Below are positions 17,287 through 25,861 of a stretch of DNA of 64,000 bases, in pieces. Position 1 is the first letter of the stretch, and every line of letters begins with the position of its first letter. The notes under the pieces were generated by a model. That model did not search any database, was not told where the DNA came from, and saw only the letters and a list, made by a program, of their open reading frames with translations. Made by a program: the position numbers and the translations under genes. This DNA comes from Fictibacillus norfolkensis (GTDB lineage: Bacteria; Bacillota; Bacilli; Bacillales; Fictibacillaceae), in contig NZ_JACSQM010000002.1 in NCBI RefSeq assembly GCF_014836645.1, forward strand, positions 248,001 to 312,000, given 5' to 3'.

Positions 17287-17316
17287 TTAGCCTAAGAAAA
17301 TAAGAGTTTTCCACAT
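17287..17316 (-). CDS. Candidate 9-residue leader peptide of the ABC-F attenuator
   Basis: ATG to TAA encodes MWKTLIFLG, preceded by AAAGGA at a rather long 14-nt spacing. It lies in the first 70 nt of the predicted leader. Ribosome stalling on such short uORFs triggers antitermination in known ABC-F and erm leaders. Coding is not proven. Confidence 0.4.
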   Translation of the reverse strand: MWKTLIFLG

Positions 17317-17363
17317 CAGCGTAGTACCGTTCCTTTCCAAAATGACTTCAACTTACAATAGTT

Positions 17364-17392
17364 AGTATATGGACGTTCGTTAAAAATGTCAA
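17364..17392 (-). promoter_or_regulatory. Sigma-A promoter of the ABC-F leader
   Basis: TTGACA (17387-17392), 17 nt, TATACT (17364-17369) on the minus strand, an almost perfect consensus. Predicted start near 17357, giving a leader of about 285 nt. Confidence 0.8.
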
Positions 17393-17418
17393 TGCTTCCT
17401 TTATTGCGAGCCAATATG

Positions 17419-17461
17419 AAAAAAGGAAGAAGCTGCTCATTCCTCTGCCTCTTCCTTTTTT
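17419..17461 (-). terminator. Terminator after the M14 carboxypeptidase gene
   Basis: AAAAAAGGAAGA/TCTTCCTTTTTT inverted repeat with a long loop and a T run, just past the stop codon. Confidence 0.65.
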
Positions 17462-17468
17462 CTAATGG

Positions 17469-19862
17469 TTACTTAATGAAAAATGTCTTCGTGTTGTACT
17501 TCTTATTGTTTCCAGGTTCGTATCGATTCTCTACGTTCTTGCTCGCATCGACCGAAAACCAATTTAACGTTATTGTCTTTTCAAACGTTAACGTTTCTGG
17601 TCCTTCACGTGTACCGCTCAATGCTAACTTTTGAGAATTAAACGTCGGACGGCTGCCATCTAACGTGTAGTAGATCGTAGCAGGCTCACTCGTTTTGAAG
17701 CTTACTTCAACTTCATCTTCGTGCCTTCCGCCATTTGGTGTAACACTTGATTTTGGTGCTTTTTTATCTTTAGAATATTGATACGCCACATCAATCAGTC
17801 CTAATAATCCGTTTGAGAATTCCATGGCTTCTTCGTGTCCTTCGTCAAAGGGAGGCTGAAAACCTACCAGTTCCCAACGTTTTGTTTCTTTGTTCCAAAG
17901 ATCAGCACCCACTTCAAAGTTCCAAGCGTAGATTCCTTTTTCATACCAGAGGTGATCGGCTGAGTTTCCTGCCGCAGAATAAAGAACGTCTGGGATCGGT
18001 CCCGTTCGGCTTGGCAGAATCACTGTTCCACGATGCTTTTTGATCTCTTTTAAAATATGGTCGGATGCTTGCCAATAATAAGCTTCTTCTCCAGCAGACG
18101 GACGAGGCAATGTTTCACGCTCAGGCGTATAGGCACCTGGAGACCACATGAAATATCCACCATAGCTATGGATGTTCATAGCAAATTTAATGTTAGGGTT
18201 CTCATCTGTTAACCAAACTAGATTCCGGCTTTCTGGTTCAGAATGCTCGCTCGGCCCCGCATATGTGCCACTCAAACAATTCGTTGTTGATGCTCCAACA
18301 TAACCATCAAATGCAGAACCCACATCATGGTTACGATTCAAATCAACCCCCCACGAATTTCGGTATCCACTATCAGATTGAGTTGGGGAGCAGTGATTCG
18401 TCATGTTCTTCCGCTGTGAATTAAAGTCATAAAAACTATAGTGCCCTCCATCGGGATTCATGGATGGAATAATAAAGATATCAAGATTATCAACCAGTTT
18501 CTTAGTCTCTTTATCATGCGAATAGTTTCGTAACAGTCGTTCAGCAGTCTCAACTGAAACTAGTGGTGTTACCCATTCACGCGCATGTTCTTGTGAGTAA
18601 CCAAGTACCCCAGGCTTTGAACCGTCTCTATGCTTTCCGATTCGGATGGCTTTAACAGTAAATGGATCACGTGAAACGGTAGCTGGTGCTCTTAAGTTAT
18701 CTGACAAGTTGGAAGTCGCAGGATCTACAATTCCATTACCTGCATTTCCACGATAGGTCGTAGCAGATACAAGATTACTTACTTCTGCATTCAGCAGATC
18801 TATGACTTCCTTTGCCGTACTTTTTGCGTTACCTGCAGCATCCGTTGCCAGCGTGACGATGATTTTGCTTCCGCTCGTACCAACAGAAAGAGGAGCACCT
18901 GCAGCTGATGCCTTTTTAAATTCTAAGCTGATTGCATTTCCGCCCTCATGTCCCCAGTCTCGAGATGTCACAACAACAGCTGTGTTCTGCAACGTTCCTA
19001 GAGTCGCTTGAGCCTGTCTGCGATATCCGTTCGTCTTGTTCGGCATCTCCACAATTTCAGCAAGCTCAGGGTATTCTTTTACTAAATTCTCGATCCTCGC
19101 GTTCGTTTCTGTTGGATCCATATAATGGTCAACGAAATTCTTCACATAGTGCTTACCCGGCTTGTCCGGTTTTCCTTCCCCGAGCCATTCGGTTACTGGA
19201 GATGCAGCTGAACCTCCGAGCGAGCTTTCGATTGTTATATCTTTTGGTATTACTGAAACTGGTAACATAAAGGAATGGTAGAGGTACTCTCCGGCATCCT
19301 GAATCTGTTGGAGTGTTGCCGTCTTCTCTTCTCCATTCTCTGTCCATCTAGCGGTTAGAATCGTGCTTGATACAGCACCAGATGTGGATTTTGCTTCAAC
19401 GTAAAGGAAAGTGTCGGATTGATTCGTGAAGTGGTTTGCTCTGAGGATTGTTACTGTTTCTTCAACAGCTGTTAGCTTTTGTTCTTGCTTAACTGCCATT
19501 CTTCTTTCTGTTGCGCGCTGGTTGAGTTGATTTTCTGTGATGAGCGTTTCTTTTACGTTAATTCCGTAGAGCTTCAGCATCGCAACTTCAGTTGGTGTTA
19601 CGACCGCATCTACTTCAATTTGTCCATTATGAACGTGCATCCTGTGGGTTAGATCGATACCAAGTTCTTCAATCTTCTTCATCGCTTCCTTCGTGTTTGG
19701 AACAGCCAACTGAACGAGAGAAACTGACTCTACTGGTTGTATTTTGAGAGATGAAGCTTCAGCAACTTGCGGCGTTACACCTGATTCCATGGTTGAAAAA
19801 GCTATCCCTGCAACGGTTGAAAGCACGAGTGCAGAAGATAGCCACCTCTTACTGTTTTTCAT
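17469..19862 (-). CDS. Secreted M14 zinc carboxypeptidase
   Basis: 797 residues from the ATG at 19862 (MKNSKRWLSSALVLSTVAG), with GGAGGTG upstream and a signal peptide ending near VAEASS. After a propeptide-like region of about 250 residues comes a metallocarboxypeptidase domain: YSQEHAREWVTP (HxxE zinc ligands), MNPDGGHYSFYDFNSQRKN, GVDLNRNHD (substrate Arg), MNIHSYGGYFMW (third ligand) and FEVGADLWN (catalytic Glu). The end (SEPATIYYTLDGSRPTFNS) is a chitobiase C-terminal-like beta domain. It is exported and degrades peptides outside the cell. An insert near residues 300-390 separates early motifs. Confidence 0.9.
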   Translation of the reverse strand: MKNSKRWLSSALVLSTVAGIAFSTMESGVTPQVAEASSLKIQPVESVSLVQLAVPNTKEAMKKIEELGIDLTHRMHVHNGQIEVDAVVTPTEVAMLKLYGINVKETLITENQLNQRATERRMAVKQEQKLTAVEETVTILRANHFTNQSDTFLYVEAKSTSGAVSSTILTARWTENGEEKTATLQQIQDAGEYLYHSFMLPVSVIPKDITIESSLGGSAASPVTEWLGEGKPDKPGKHYVKNFVDHYMDPTETNARIENLVKEYPELAEIVEMPNKTNGYRRQAQATLGTLQNTAVVVTSRDWGHEGGNAISLEFKKASAAGAPLSVGTSGSKIIVTLATDAAGNAKSTAKEVIDLLNAEVSNLVSATTYRGNAGNGIVDPATSNLSDNLRAPATVSRDPFTVKAIRIGKHRDGSKPGVLGYSQEHAREWVTPLVSVETAERLLRNYSHDKETKKLVDNLDIFIIPSMNPDGGHYSFYDFNSQRKNMTNHCSPTQSDSGYRNSWGVDLNRNHDVGSAFDGYVGASTTNCLSGTYAGPSEHSEPESRNLVWLTDENPNIKFAMNIHSYGGYFMWSPGAYTPERETLPRPSAGEEAYYWQASDHILKEIKKHRGTVILPSRTGPIPDVLYSAAGNSADHLWYEKGIYAWNFEVGADLWNKETKRWELVGFQPPFDEGHEEAMEFSNGLLGLIDVAYQYSKDKKAPKSSVTPNGGRHEDEVEVSFKTSEPATIYYTLDGSRPTFNSQKLALSGTREGPETLTFEKTITLNWFSVDASKNVENRYEPGNNKKYNTKTFFIK

Positions 19863-20057
19863 AACAAGCACACCTCCAATATATGTATAAGGTAAGTGTA
19901 ACTTTATTGTCAGAAAATTCAATCATACTTAAGGACTTACATAGACAGTAAGAAAGCCGTTCGTTCTAACTAGTCAATTTGTAAAAATAATTAATAAAAG
20001 GTAAATATAGTAATTTAGAAGTAGGTAGAAGAACTTATCTACCGAGCAGTTTTAATG

Positions 20058-20621
20058 CTATAATTCAAATTCCTCTTTCAAGATAGAATACACATTTAAA
20101 TCTTGGTGCTCTCCTTTTGCAAACATCGCTTTTCTTAACCTAGCTTCATAGCTCATCCCCAGCTTTTTCATAACCCTTTCAGATCCACCGTTCTCTACAA
20201 AACATCTTGCCTGAATTCGTACTAAATGCATGTTATTAAAACCGTAATTCAGAATTTCCTTACCCGCTTCAGTCGTGATGCCCTGACCCCAGTATTTTTT
20301 TGCGATTACATAACCGATCTCAGCGGTTTTATGATTGATCTGCCATGAGACATAATCGATCGTACCAATCAATTCGTTGGTTTCTTTTAATACAATTCCC
20401 CAAGGTGCTAAATCACCGTTTTCATAATTTGTTAATACAAACTGAATAAATTCCTTTGTATCCTCTAATGTTCGGTGTGCTTCCCAAGTCACATAGCGTG
20501 AAACCTCAGCATCCATTCCGTATTGAAACATATCTTGTGCATCCTCTACTGTTAATTTTCTTAAAAGAAGACGCTCTGTTTCTAATGTTGGTAAGTTCGA
20601 AAAAATATCTTTAATTTCCAA
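20058..20621 (-). CDS. GNAT acetyltransferase (RimJ/RimL type)
   Basis: About 187 residues. The likely start is TTG at 20621, since AGGGAGGAC lies 8 nt upstream; the open frame further up overlaps the divergent gene's promoter. Characteristic text: LETERLLLRKLTVEDAQDMF, YVIAKKYWGQGITTEAGKEIL (acetyl-CoA loop) and ARCFVENGGSERVMKKLGM. Acetylates an N-terminal or small-molecule amine, target unknown. Confidence 0.87.
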   Translation of the reverse strand: MEIKDIFSNLPTLETERLLLRKLTVEDAQDMFQYGMDAEVSRYVTWEAHRTLEDTKEFIQFVLTNYENGDLAPWGIVLKETNELIGTIDYVSWQINHKTAEIGYVIAKKYWGQGITTEAGKEILNYGFNNMHLVRIQARCFVENGGSERVMKKLGMSYEARLRKAMFAKGEHQDLNVYSILKEEFEL

Positions 20622-20715
20622 GATGAAGTCCTCCCTACTTTTATCTATTGTATACTTAATTACAAAAAGGAAAAATATGGACTTTAGTCGAATTTTCGAA
20701 TAAGGGGGAAATAAA

Positions 20716-22281
20716 ATGAGAAAAATGAAGCCTTTTGTTATTCCACTTCTATTCTTCTTGGTTGTTTTTGTTGCATTCACTTTAGAGAATTTAAAGACTG
20801 AACTGAAACTACCCAATGAAGGTTGGAGCCGTTCTCTGCCATTACAAACAGAGAAGATCGGTGAAGTTAAGCCGGTATTTCAAGAACAAAACGGAATGCA
20901 ACGTGTATATGTTCCGAAAGAAAATGAAGTGTTGAGTTTTCATGTTACTGATCAATTAGATGTAAAAGATAAGCAAACCATTCCTCTTTCTATTCCAAGT
21001 CCCCAAGACTTCTGGGTCCAAGATGATCAGTTTGTATTCGTCAGGGACAAGCAGCTGATTCATTTTGACGGTGAGAAAGAAAACGCACTCGATCAAGATG
21101 TGTACGGTATGGATTCTAATCCAAACAACATCATTTATTTTAAAGAAAACGAAATTTTGACAGTCGATAAGAGTTCATGGAGTGTTCAATCTTTAAAGAA
21201 AGTGCCTGAACAAATCTATTCAATTGTTTTAAATGACACATCAGATTCGTTCATAAGTGTTGGTAAAACTTCTAAACAATCATCTAAACAAGTAAAAGTT
21301 ACTTTTCACCAACCTGATAATCAGTCTGGCTCTGGGTTTAAAGAATACATTATTTTAGATAAAGATGAACAGATTCGTGAAAATCATTTTGGCTTTTACT
21401 TTATTGAGAATGGAAATGATGTGACGGTTTATTATTCTCTGTTTAGTAATAACTCTGGAGGTAAGTCATATAAGATCTTTCAAGGAACCAACCAATTGAA
21501 TGCAAATACTGATTGGGATTTTTCTATCATGACATTCATAGACAATTTAGGAACGAAGCTTGAAAACCCTAAGTTCATTCAATATGGTGTTGATGAGAAT
21601 GGTCAGGCTAAAGTAATGTTTACTACTCGTGCATTAAAGTCTAACGAAAAAGAAGCTGTTAATGTTTATGAAGCGCGAGCTAATGGAGATGTTTGGAAAA
21701 CTGAGCTGCGCAGTACAACAAACGATCAGTCCGTTCACCCTTACTGGATTGGTGAAGATTCAGTTATGTGGTTAAACTTAGTGGGATATAAAGAGTACAC
21801 ATTTAGTGGAGCTTCCAAAAATACTGATGTTATTGAAAAGAGTCTAAAAATAACAAAAATAGATCTTAAGGAAGCCGTTTCTGCTACGGTATTATCTCTT
21901 TTCCAAGGATTAATTTTTGCGATGTGTTCAGTATATTGGATCACACCTGCCGTTCTTTTTGCATTAGTCATCTACATAGTGAAAATTAAATTGATGGAAG
22001 ATGAAGATAAGCGCATTTTGTACACGATCTTAGCCCTATTTCTCGGTGTCCAATTTATCTTTATTCAGAAATTGTTTAATACTCACTATTACATGTATGC
22101 TCCCAATTACTTGGCTTTTTCAGGGAGTTCATTTGTTATCCCTATCGTGCTCGCTCTTGCAAGTGGTGCAGCCGTTTGGTATGGAAGAAAGCAAGACTGG
22201 AGTAAACTTACGGCCATTGGTTATTTTGCTGTATTAAATACTTTCTTTTTATCGCTTGTTGTGGGACCTTATATGTTTTAA
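20716..22281 (+). CDS. Uncharacterised membrane protein with large extracellular domain
   Basis: 521 residues. One N-terminal membrane anchor (FVIPLLFFLVVFVAFTL), about 370 residues of beta-rich soluble sequence with propeller-like repeats (FWVQDDQFVFVRDKQLIHFDG and similar), then four C-terminal membrane segments (residues about 395-521). GGGGGAA precedes the ATG. I do not recognise a family. It is followed 16 bp later by the cupin gene, and the NUDIX gene follows that, so the three may form one transcript. Confidence 0.75.
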   Translation: MRKMKPFVIPLLFFLVVFVAFTLENLKTELKLPNEGWSRSLPLQTEKIGEVKPVFQEQNGMQRVYVPKENEVLSFHVTDQLDVKDKQTIPLSIPSPQDFWVQDDQFVFVRDKQLIHFDGEKENALDQDVYGMDSNPNNIIYFKENEILTVDKSSWSVQSLKKVPEQIYSIVLNDTSDSFISVGKTSKQSSKQVKVTFHQPDNQSGSGFKEYIILDKDEQIRENHFGFYFIENGNDVTVYYSLFSNNSGGKSYKIFQGTNQLNANTDWDFSIMTFIDNLGTKLENPKFIQYGVDENGQAKVMFTTRALKSNEKEAVNVYEARANGDVWKTELRSTTNDQSVHPYWIGEDSVMWLNLVGYKEYTFSGASKNTDVIEKSLKITKIDLKEAVSATVLSLFQGLIFAMCSVYWITPAVLFALVIYIVKIKLMEDEDKRILYTILALFLGVQFIFIQKLFNTHYYMYAPNYLAFSGSSFVIPIVLALASGAAVWYGRKQDWSKLTAIGYFAVLNTFFLSLVVGPYMF

Positions 22282-22297
22282 AGGATGGAGAAAACAC

Positions 22298-22651
22298 ATG
22301 GAAATTTTTCAATTTACTAAAGAATCCGGAACACACATCTCGAAATTCAACTCTGATTTTATAATGTCTAAAATTGCAAGAACGGAGAAACCTGCACATA
22401 TTGGGTGTGTTCATCTAGATGCTGGAGGAGTAATTGGCTTTCATCAAGCTGCAATTCCACAGCTACTTCTTGTGGTGAATGGGGAAGGTGAAGTTTGTGG
22501 TGAGGATAAAATTATGCATAAGATTAACACGGGTGAAGCTGCTTTTTGGATCAAAAACGAATTTCACGAAACATTTACACAGAATGGTCTTACTGCAATT
22601 ATTATTGAATCCGAAACGTTAGAACCAGCTTCATTTATGACATTAAAATAG
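22298..22651 (+). CDS. Cupin-domain protein
   Basis: 117 residues from the ATG at 22298 (MEIFQFTKESGTHISKFNSD), with GGATGGAG upstream. Contains IGFHQAAIPQLLLVVNGEGEVCG and INTGEAAFWIKNEFHET, the two halves of a small RmlC-like cupin barrel. The metal-binding His/Glu set is only partly present. Function unknown; probably a small sugar- or ligand-binding protein. Confidence 0.75.
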   Translation: MEIFQFTKESGTHISKFNSDFIMSKIARTEKPAHIGCVHLDAGGVIGFHQAAIPQLLLVVNGEGEVCGEDKIMHKINTGEAAFWIKNEFHETFTQNGLTAIIIESETLEPASFMTLK

Positions 22652-22671
22652 CACATACAAGGAGATTCCTG

Positions 22672-23412
22672 ATGAAACCAGTCATGCTTCAAGTTGTTTC
22701 AAAACCAATAAAGCTCATTTTGGAGAATAACTACATGCAATTACCTGACTTCTTTCAATCTGAAGTAGAAGCTTTTTGGAGTAGTCATAATCATGATAAT
22801 CGATTTACGAACGGTGAAGTTTTTCATATTGATGAACTGAAAGAAACAGACCAAGAAATGCTTTTTTATTTAAAACCAAGTAATTACGCTCATTATCTTT
22901 ATTCAGTGAGAACGAAGAATATCATTGACAATGCTTGCAAAGTTATTTACGGAGCAGGATTAGTAGAAACCAAAGATTCTTACTTTGTTTTTGGTGTGAT
23001 GAATAACCATACCGCTTATCCTGGTCGTTTACAGTGTGTTGGCGGCGGCTTAAGCAGAAGCGATTTACAAAGTAATCACTTCCAGATGCAGAATAGTGTT
23101 TTACGGGAAATGACAGAAGAACTTGGTATTGATCTCAATTGCGTGAATAGTTGTTCTGTTCGTTTCTTAAAAACTGGTGGAGATTATGATTTTCTAGCGT
23201 TGTTGTTTCATATTCAATTGAATTTAACGAATAACGAATTAGAGGATGAATTCAATAAAATGAGTGAAGCTTCTATTGCAATCGGCGAAAAATCAGAGTT
23301 TGTTCGTTTAGTCTCAATTAAGAATGAACCAAGTTCAATAAACGATTTTATAAACAACAATCATCGCCCTTCAGTAGATTATTTGATTCCCCTTCTTAAT
23401 AAAATGAAATAA
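22672..23412 (+). CDS. NUDIX-superfamily hydrolase
   Basis: 246 residues, RBS AAGGAGATTCC. The core QCVGGGLSRSDL followed, after a short insert, by QNSVLREMTEELGIDL gives a Nudix box in which the GX5E segment is stretched. N-terminal 90 residues are unlike ordinary NUDIX enzymes. Lies 20 bp after the cupin gene on the same strand. Substrate unknown. Confidence 0.72.
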   Translation: MKPVMLQVVSKPIKLILENNYMQLPDFFQSEVEAFWSSHNHDNRFTNGEVFHIDELKETDQEMLFYLKPSNYAHYLYSVRTKNIIDNACKVIYGAGLVETKDSYFVFGVMNNHTAYPGRLQCVGGGLSRSDLQSNHFQMQNSVLREMTEELGIDLNCVNSCSVRFLKTGGDYDFLALLFHIQLNLTNNELEDEFNKMSEASIAIGEKSEFVRLVSIKNEPSSINDFINNNHRPSVDYLIPLLNKMK

Positions 23413-23559
23413 TTCTCTCTCTTATGGTATATAAAGAGGAATCTTTATAAGTTAACAAGAAAAATAAGGAAACTAAACCATTTATTGATTATAATGAATA
23501 TATCTTATAGCATATATTTTTACTTATCTGGTTTTAACAGAGATAAAGGAGGTTTACAT

Positions 23560-23814
23560 ATGCAACGACATAGAAGAAGAAACACACCGGCTTTTACTGT
23601 TTTAGCTTATTTTACGTTCATCGCAGGTGTGTCCATGTTTTGTATCGGACTCTACAATGCAGATAATCTGCAACTGAACGAAAAGGGTTATTACATCGCC
23701 GTAATGATATTGGTAGCCGTTGGTGCGATTCTTACCCAAAAGGTTACTCGTGATAACGCGGAGGATGATGAACTAATCGCTGAACAAGAGCGCAAGTACA
23801 CAAAAGCCGAATAG
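23560..23814 (+). CDS. YiaA/YiaB-family small membrane protein
   Basis: 84 residues from the ATG at 23560 (MQRHRRRNTPAFTVLAYFTF), with AAAGGAGG upstream. Two transmembrane helices (residues 11-30 and 45-62) with the YiaAB layout (GLYNADNLQLNEKGYYIAVMI) and a charged C-terminal tail. Function unknown. The preceding 147 bp are AT-rich with no gene. Confidence 0.75.
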   Translation: MQRHRRRNTPAFTVLAYFTFIAGVSMFCIGLYNADNLQLNEKGYYIAVMILVAVGAILTQKVTRDNAEDDELIAEQERKYTKAE

Positions 23815-23825
23815 TATCATTAAAA

Positions 23826-23856
23826 AAAGGAAGGCACATTTTATGCGCCTTCCTTT
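23826..23856. terminator. Bidirectional terminator
   Basis: AAAGGAAGGC/GCCTTCCTTT stem with A and T runs on either side, between convergent genes. Confidence 0.8.
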
Positions 23857-23861
23857 CATCA

Positions 23862-24155
23862 TTATTTTACTTGTTCTCCAGCGTACACTTTCACATCAGT
23901 TGGAGCAGCCATAAAGCTTTGTGCCTTTTTCCCGAACGCCACAAAGTGCTCACTTGTGTTATGGTTTTGAACCGCTTCTTGGTTCTCCCAAACTTCTACC
24001 ATCATATACGTTGCTTCTTTTTCTGTATCTTTCTTTAGATCGTATTGAATGTTACCACTTTCAGCACGTGAAGCTTCAATTAATGTTTTTACCTCTGTCA
24101 AAAATGCTTCTTCTTTTTCTTTTTGTACCGTTAAACCTGCGTGAATAATAATCAT
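23862..24155 (-). CDS. Antibiotic-biosynthesis-monooxygenase-fold protein (YgiN-like)
   Basis: 97 residues of a dimeric alpha/beta barrel ABM fold (MIIIHAGLTVQKEKEEAFL, YMMVEVWENQEAVQNHNTSEHFVAF). Members act as quinol or other small-aromatic monooxygenases without cofactor. Last gene of a MarR-nitroreductase-ABM operon, which points to handling of quinones or related electrophiles. Confidence 0.85.
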   Translation of the reverse strand: MIIIHAGLTVQKEKEEAFLTEVKTLIEASRAESGNIQYDLKKDTEKEATYMMVEVWENQEAVQNHNTSEHFVAFGKKAQSFMAAPTDVKVYAGEQVK

Positions 24156-24173
24156 TTTATCTATTCCCCTTTC

Positions 24174-24812
24174 TTATCTCCACTCTGTAGTTTCTTCTAC
24201 TGATAGACGTACAGATTGATATCCAGCATCTGCAGCTTTACCGATTGAAAGCAGCATAACAGGGAAATATCGTTCTTTATCTAGACCAAACGCTTCAGCA
24301 ATCTCAGCTTTTTCATATCCACCGATCGGATTCGTATCATATCCATGCGCACGAGCAACGAGCATTAATTGCATTGAAACAAGTCCTGCATCGATCAAGT
24401 TCATATCTTTAAATTGCTCTGGAGTCATCTGTTCTAAAAGTCCGCGGATTGCTGGTACTTGCTGATTTCTTACATCAGCTGGCATATGTCCCGCTTCTAC
24501 CGCTTTATCATAAATTCTTTCTAAATAATCCAAGCTGTTGTTATCTGCGAATACAGCAATTACAGCAGATGATGTTTCTACTTGACGTTGGTTAAACTTT
24601 GCTAGAGGTGCTAACGTTTCTTTTCCTTCAGGTGTATCAATTACGACAAAACGCCAAGGCTGTAAGTTAACAGAAGATGGAGCAAGAGAAGCCTCTGTTA
24701 AGATTTCTTTCATCTCTTCTCTAGAGATTTTTACTGATGGGTCGTAGTTGCGAATGGATCGACGTCCAGTGATAATTTCGTTGAAGTTGTTGATTTTAGT
24801 TTGTTGCATCAT
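24174..24812 (-). CDS. Nitroreductase-family FMN oxidoreductase
   Basis: 212 residues. GRRSIRNYDPSVKISREEM, ASLAPSSVNLQPWRFVVID and a C-terminal IGGYEKAEIAEAFGL typical of NAD(P)H-dependent flavin reductases of nitroaromatics and quinones. AAGGAGAATGT upstream. Middle gene of the operon below a MarR regulator with palindromic operators, like the quinone-stress nitroreductases (YodC, MhqN) of B. subtilis. Confidence 0.88.
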   Translation of the reverse strand: MMQQTKINNFNEIITGRRSIRNYDPSVKISREEMKEILTEASLAPSSVNLQPWRFVVIDTPEGKETLAPLAKFNQRQVETSSAVIAVFADNNSLDYLERIYDKAVEAGHMPADVRNQQVPAIRGLLEQMTPEQFKDMNLIDAGLVSMQLMLVARAHGYDTNPIGGYEKAEIAEAFGLDKERYFPVMLLSIGKAADAGYQSVRLSVEETTEWR

Positions 24813-24857
24813 ACATTCTCCTTTATGTGTAATAGTCTTGGTTGTGTTTGATTGTGA

Positions 24858-25289
24858 TTACTCAAAATGTTCAATATTGTGCTGAATACGTGTTAACATC
24901 TCGAGCAAGGTTTTTCTTTCTTTAGCAGAAAAATCATGTAATACACCAGAAATAAAACGTTCCTTTTCTTCCCGGTAATGAATGATTTTCAAACGACCTT
25001 CCTCTGATAGAGAAACATACGTAAATCGTTGATCTTTAGGATCTTTCCTCCGGATCACCATTCCTTTATCTTCAAGCTGTTTTAGATGCCTCGTTACGGC
25101 AGCATGATCAATATTCACTTTCTTTTGAAGAGCTCTTTGACTAATCTCTTCGACTTCATATAATTCATGCAAAAGCTCTAAGCGAGTCTGACTAATACCA
25201 GTACAGCTTTCAAACTTAGGAACCGTTCTGCGATGTATCTCATACAATCGGTTAATAATCTTCTCATCATCTATATATGAGTTGGACAA
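24858..25289 (-). CDS. MarR-family transcriptional regulator
   Basis: About 143 residues, winged-helix dimer. The recognition region reads SQRALQKKVNIDHAAVTRHL, followed by wing KGMVIRRKDPKDQRFTYVSLSEEG. A TTG at 25289 is preferred because AAGGAGGAGG is 6-9 nt upstream; the ATG two codons earlier would be only 3 nt from it. One Cys near residue 30 (FESCTGIS) could be a redox sensor. It probably represses its own operon through the two operator copies overlapping the transcript start. Confidence 0.85.
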   Translation of the reverse strand: MSNSYIDDEKIINRLYEIHRRTVPKFESCTGISQTRLELLHELYEVEEISQRALQKKVNIDHAAVTRHLKQLEDKGMVIRRKDPKDQRFTYVSLSEEGRLKIIHYREEKERFISGVLHDFSAKERKTLLEMLTRIQHNIEHFE

Positions 25290-25312
25290 CAGCATCCTCC
25301 TCCTTCGGATAA

Positions 25313-25370
25313 TTGATAGCTCAATAATTGATACGTCAACTAATATAAAATACTTTATTTCAAATGTCAA
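25313..25370 (-). promoter_or_regulatory. Promoter and two MarR-type operators
   Basis: TTGACA (25365-25370), 17 nt, TATATT (25342-25347) on the minus strand. Immediately downstream are two palindromes of the form TTGA-N4-TCAA, at 25328-25339 and 25313-25324, spaced exactly 15 bp. They cover the transcription start and the early leader. Confidence 0.7.
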
Positions 25371-25401
25371 ACAGAAGAGTTTCTTATGTAAAAAATAAAG
25401 A

Positions 25402-25426
25402 GGCTATCTGCGATGAACAGATAGCC
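25402..25426 (-). terminator. Terminator after the SASP gene
   Basis: Perfect 9-bp stem GGCTATCTG/CAGATAGCC followed by CTCTTTATTTTTT on the minus strand. Confidence 0.85.
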
Positions 25427-25447
25427 AAGCCATGATATTAAATTTAA

Positions 25448-25630
25448 TTAGCGCTTTCCGCCAAGAGCTTGAGCAACTAAACGTTTTGTGATTTCTCCAC
25501 CTACAGATCCGTTAGCACGAGAAGTTGAATCTGGTCCAAGGTTTACACCGAACTCAGAAGCGATTTCATACTTCATTTGGTCGATAGCTTGTTGTGCACC
25601 TGGTACTACTAATTGGTTTTGGTTAGCCAT
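25448..25630 (-). CDS. Alpha/beta-type small acid-soluble spore protein
   Basis: 60 residues. [40 protein letters not shown] and [16 protein letters not shown] give both SASP signatures, including the GPR protease cleavage site (YEIA-SEFG). These proteins coat and protect spore DNA and are degraded at germination. AACAAGGAGGTG upstream. A forespore sigma-G promoter is expected, but I see only a weak match. Confidence 0.95.
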   Translation of the reverse strand: MANQNQLVVPGAQQAIDQMKYEIASEFGVNLGPDSTSRANGSVGGEITKRLVAQALGGKR

Positions 25631-25724
25631 GTTATTTTCACCTCCTTGTTGAATTAAGATTATAATTCCACAATGATTCGTTCTTATGCGCGGCAGAAAA
25701 AGGTAGTATTTGTTAATAAAAAAT

Positions 25725-25749
25725 AGGACGATTTTTTGAGTATCGTCCT
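25725..25749 (-). terminator. Terminator of the hydrolase/GNAT operon
   Basis: AGGACGAT/ATCGTCCT stem followed by ATTTTTTATT on the minus strand, about 110 bp past the last stop codon. Confidence 0.7.
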
Positions 25750-25861
25750 GTGTGAAACAAGTGGCAAACCTGTTCTTTGTATGTCATTAGGTTTACCTTG
25801 AAATGAGTAATTATTCCAATTAAATTATAAAATTTTACAGGTGTATATTTGTATACATTCT

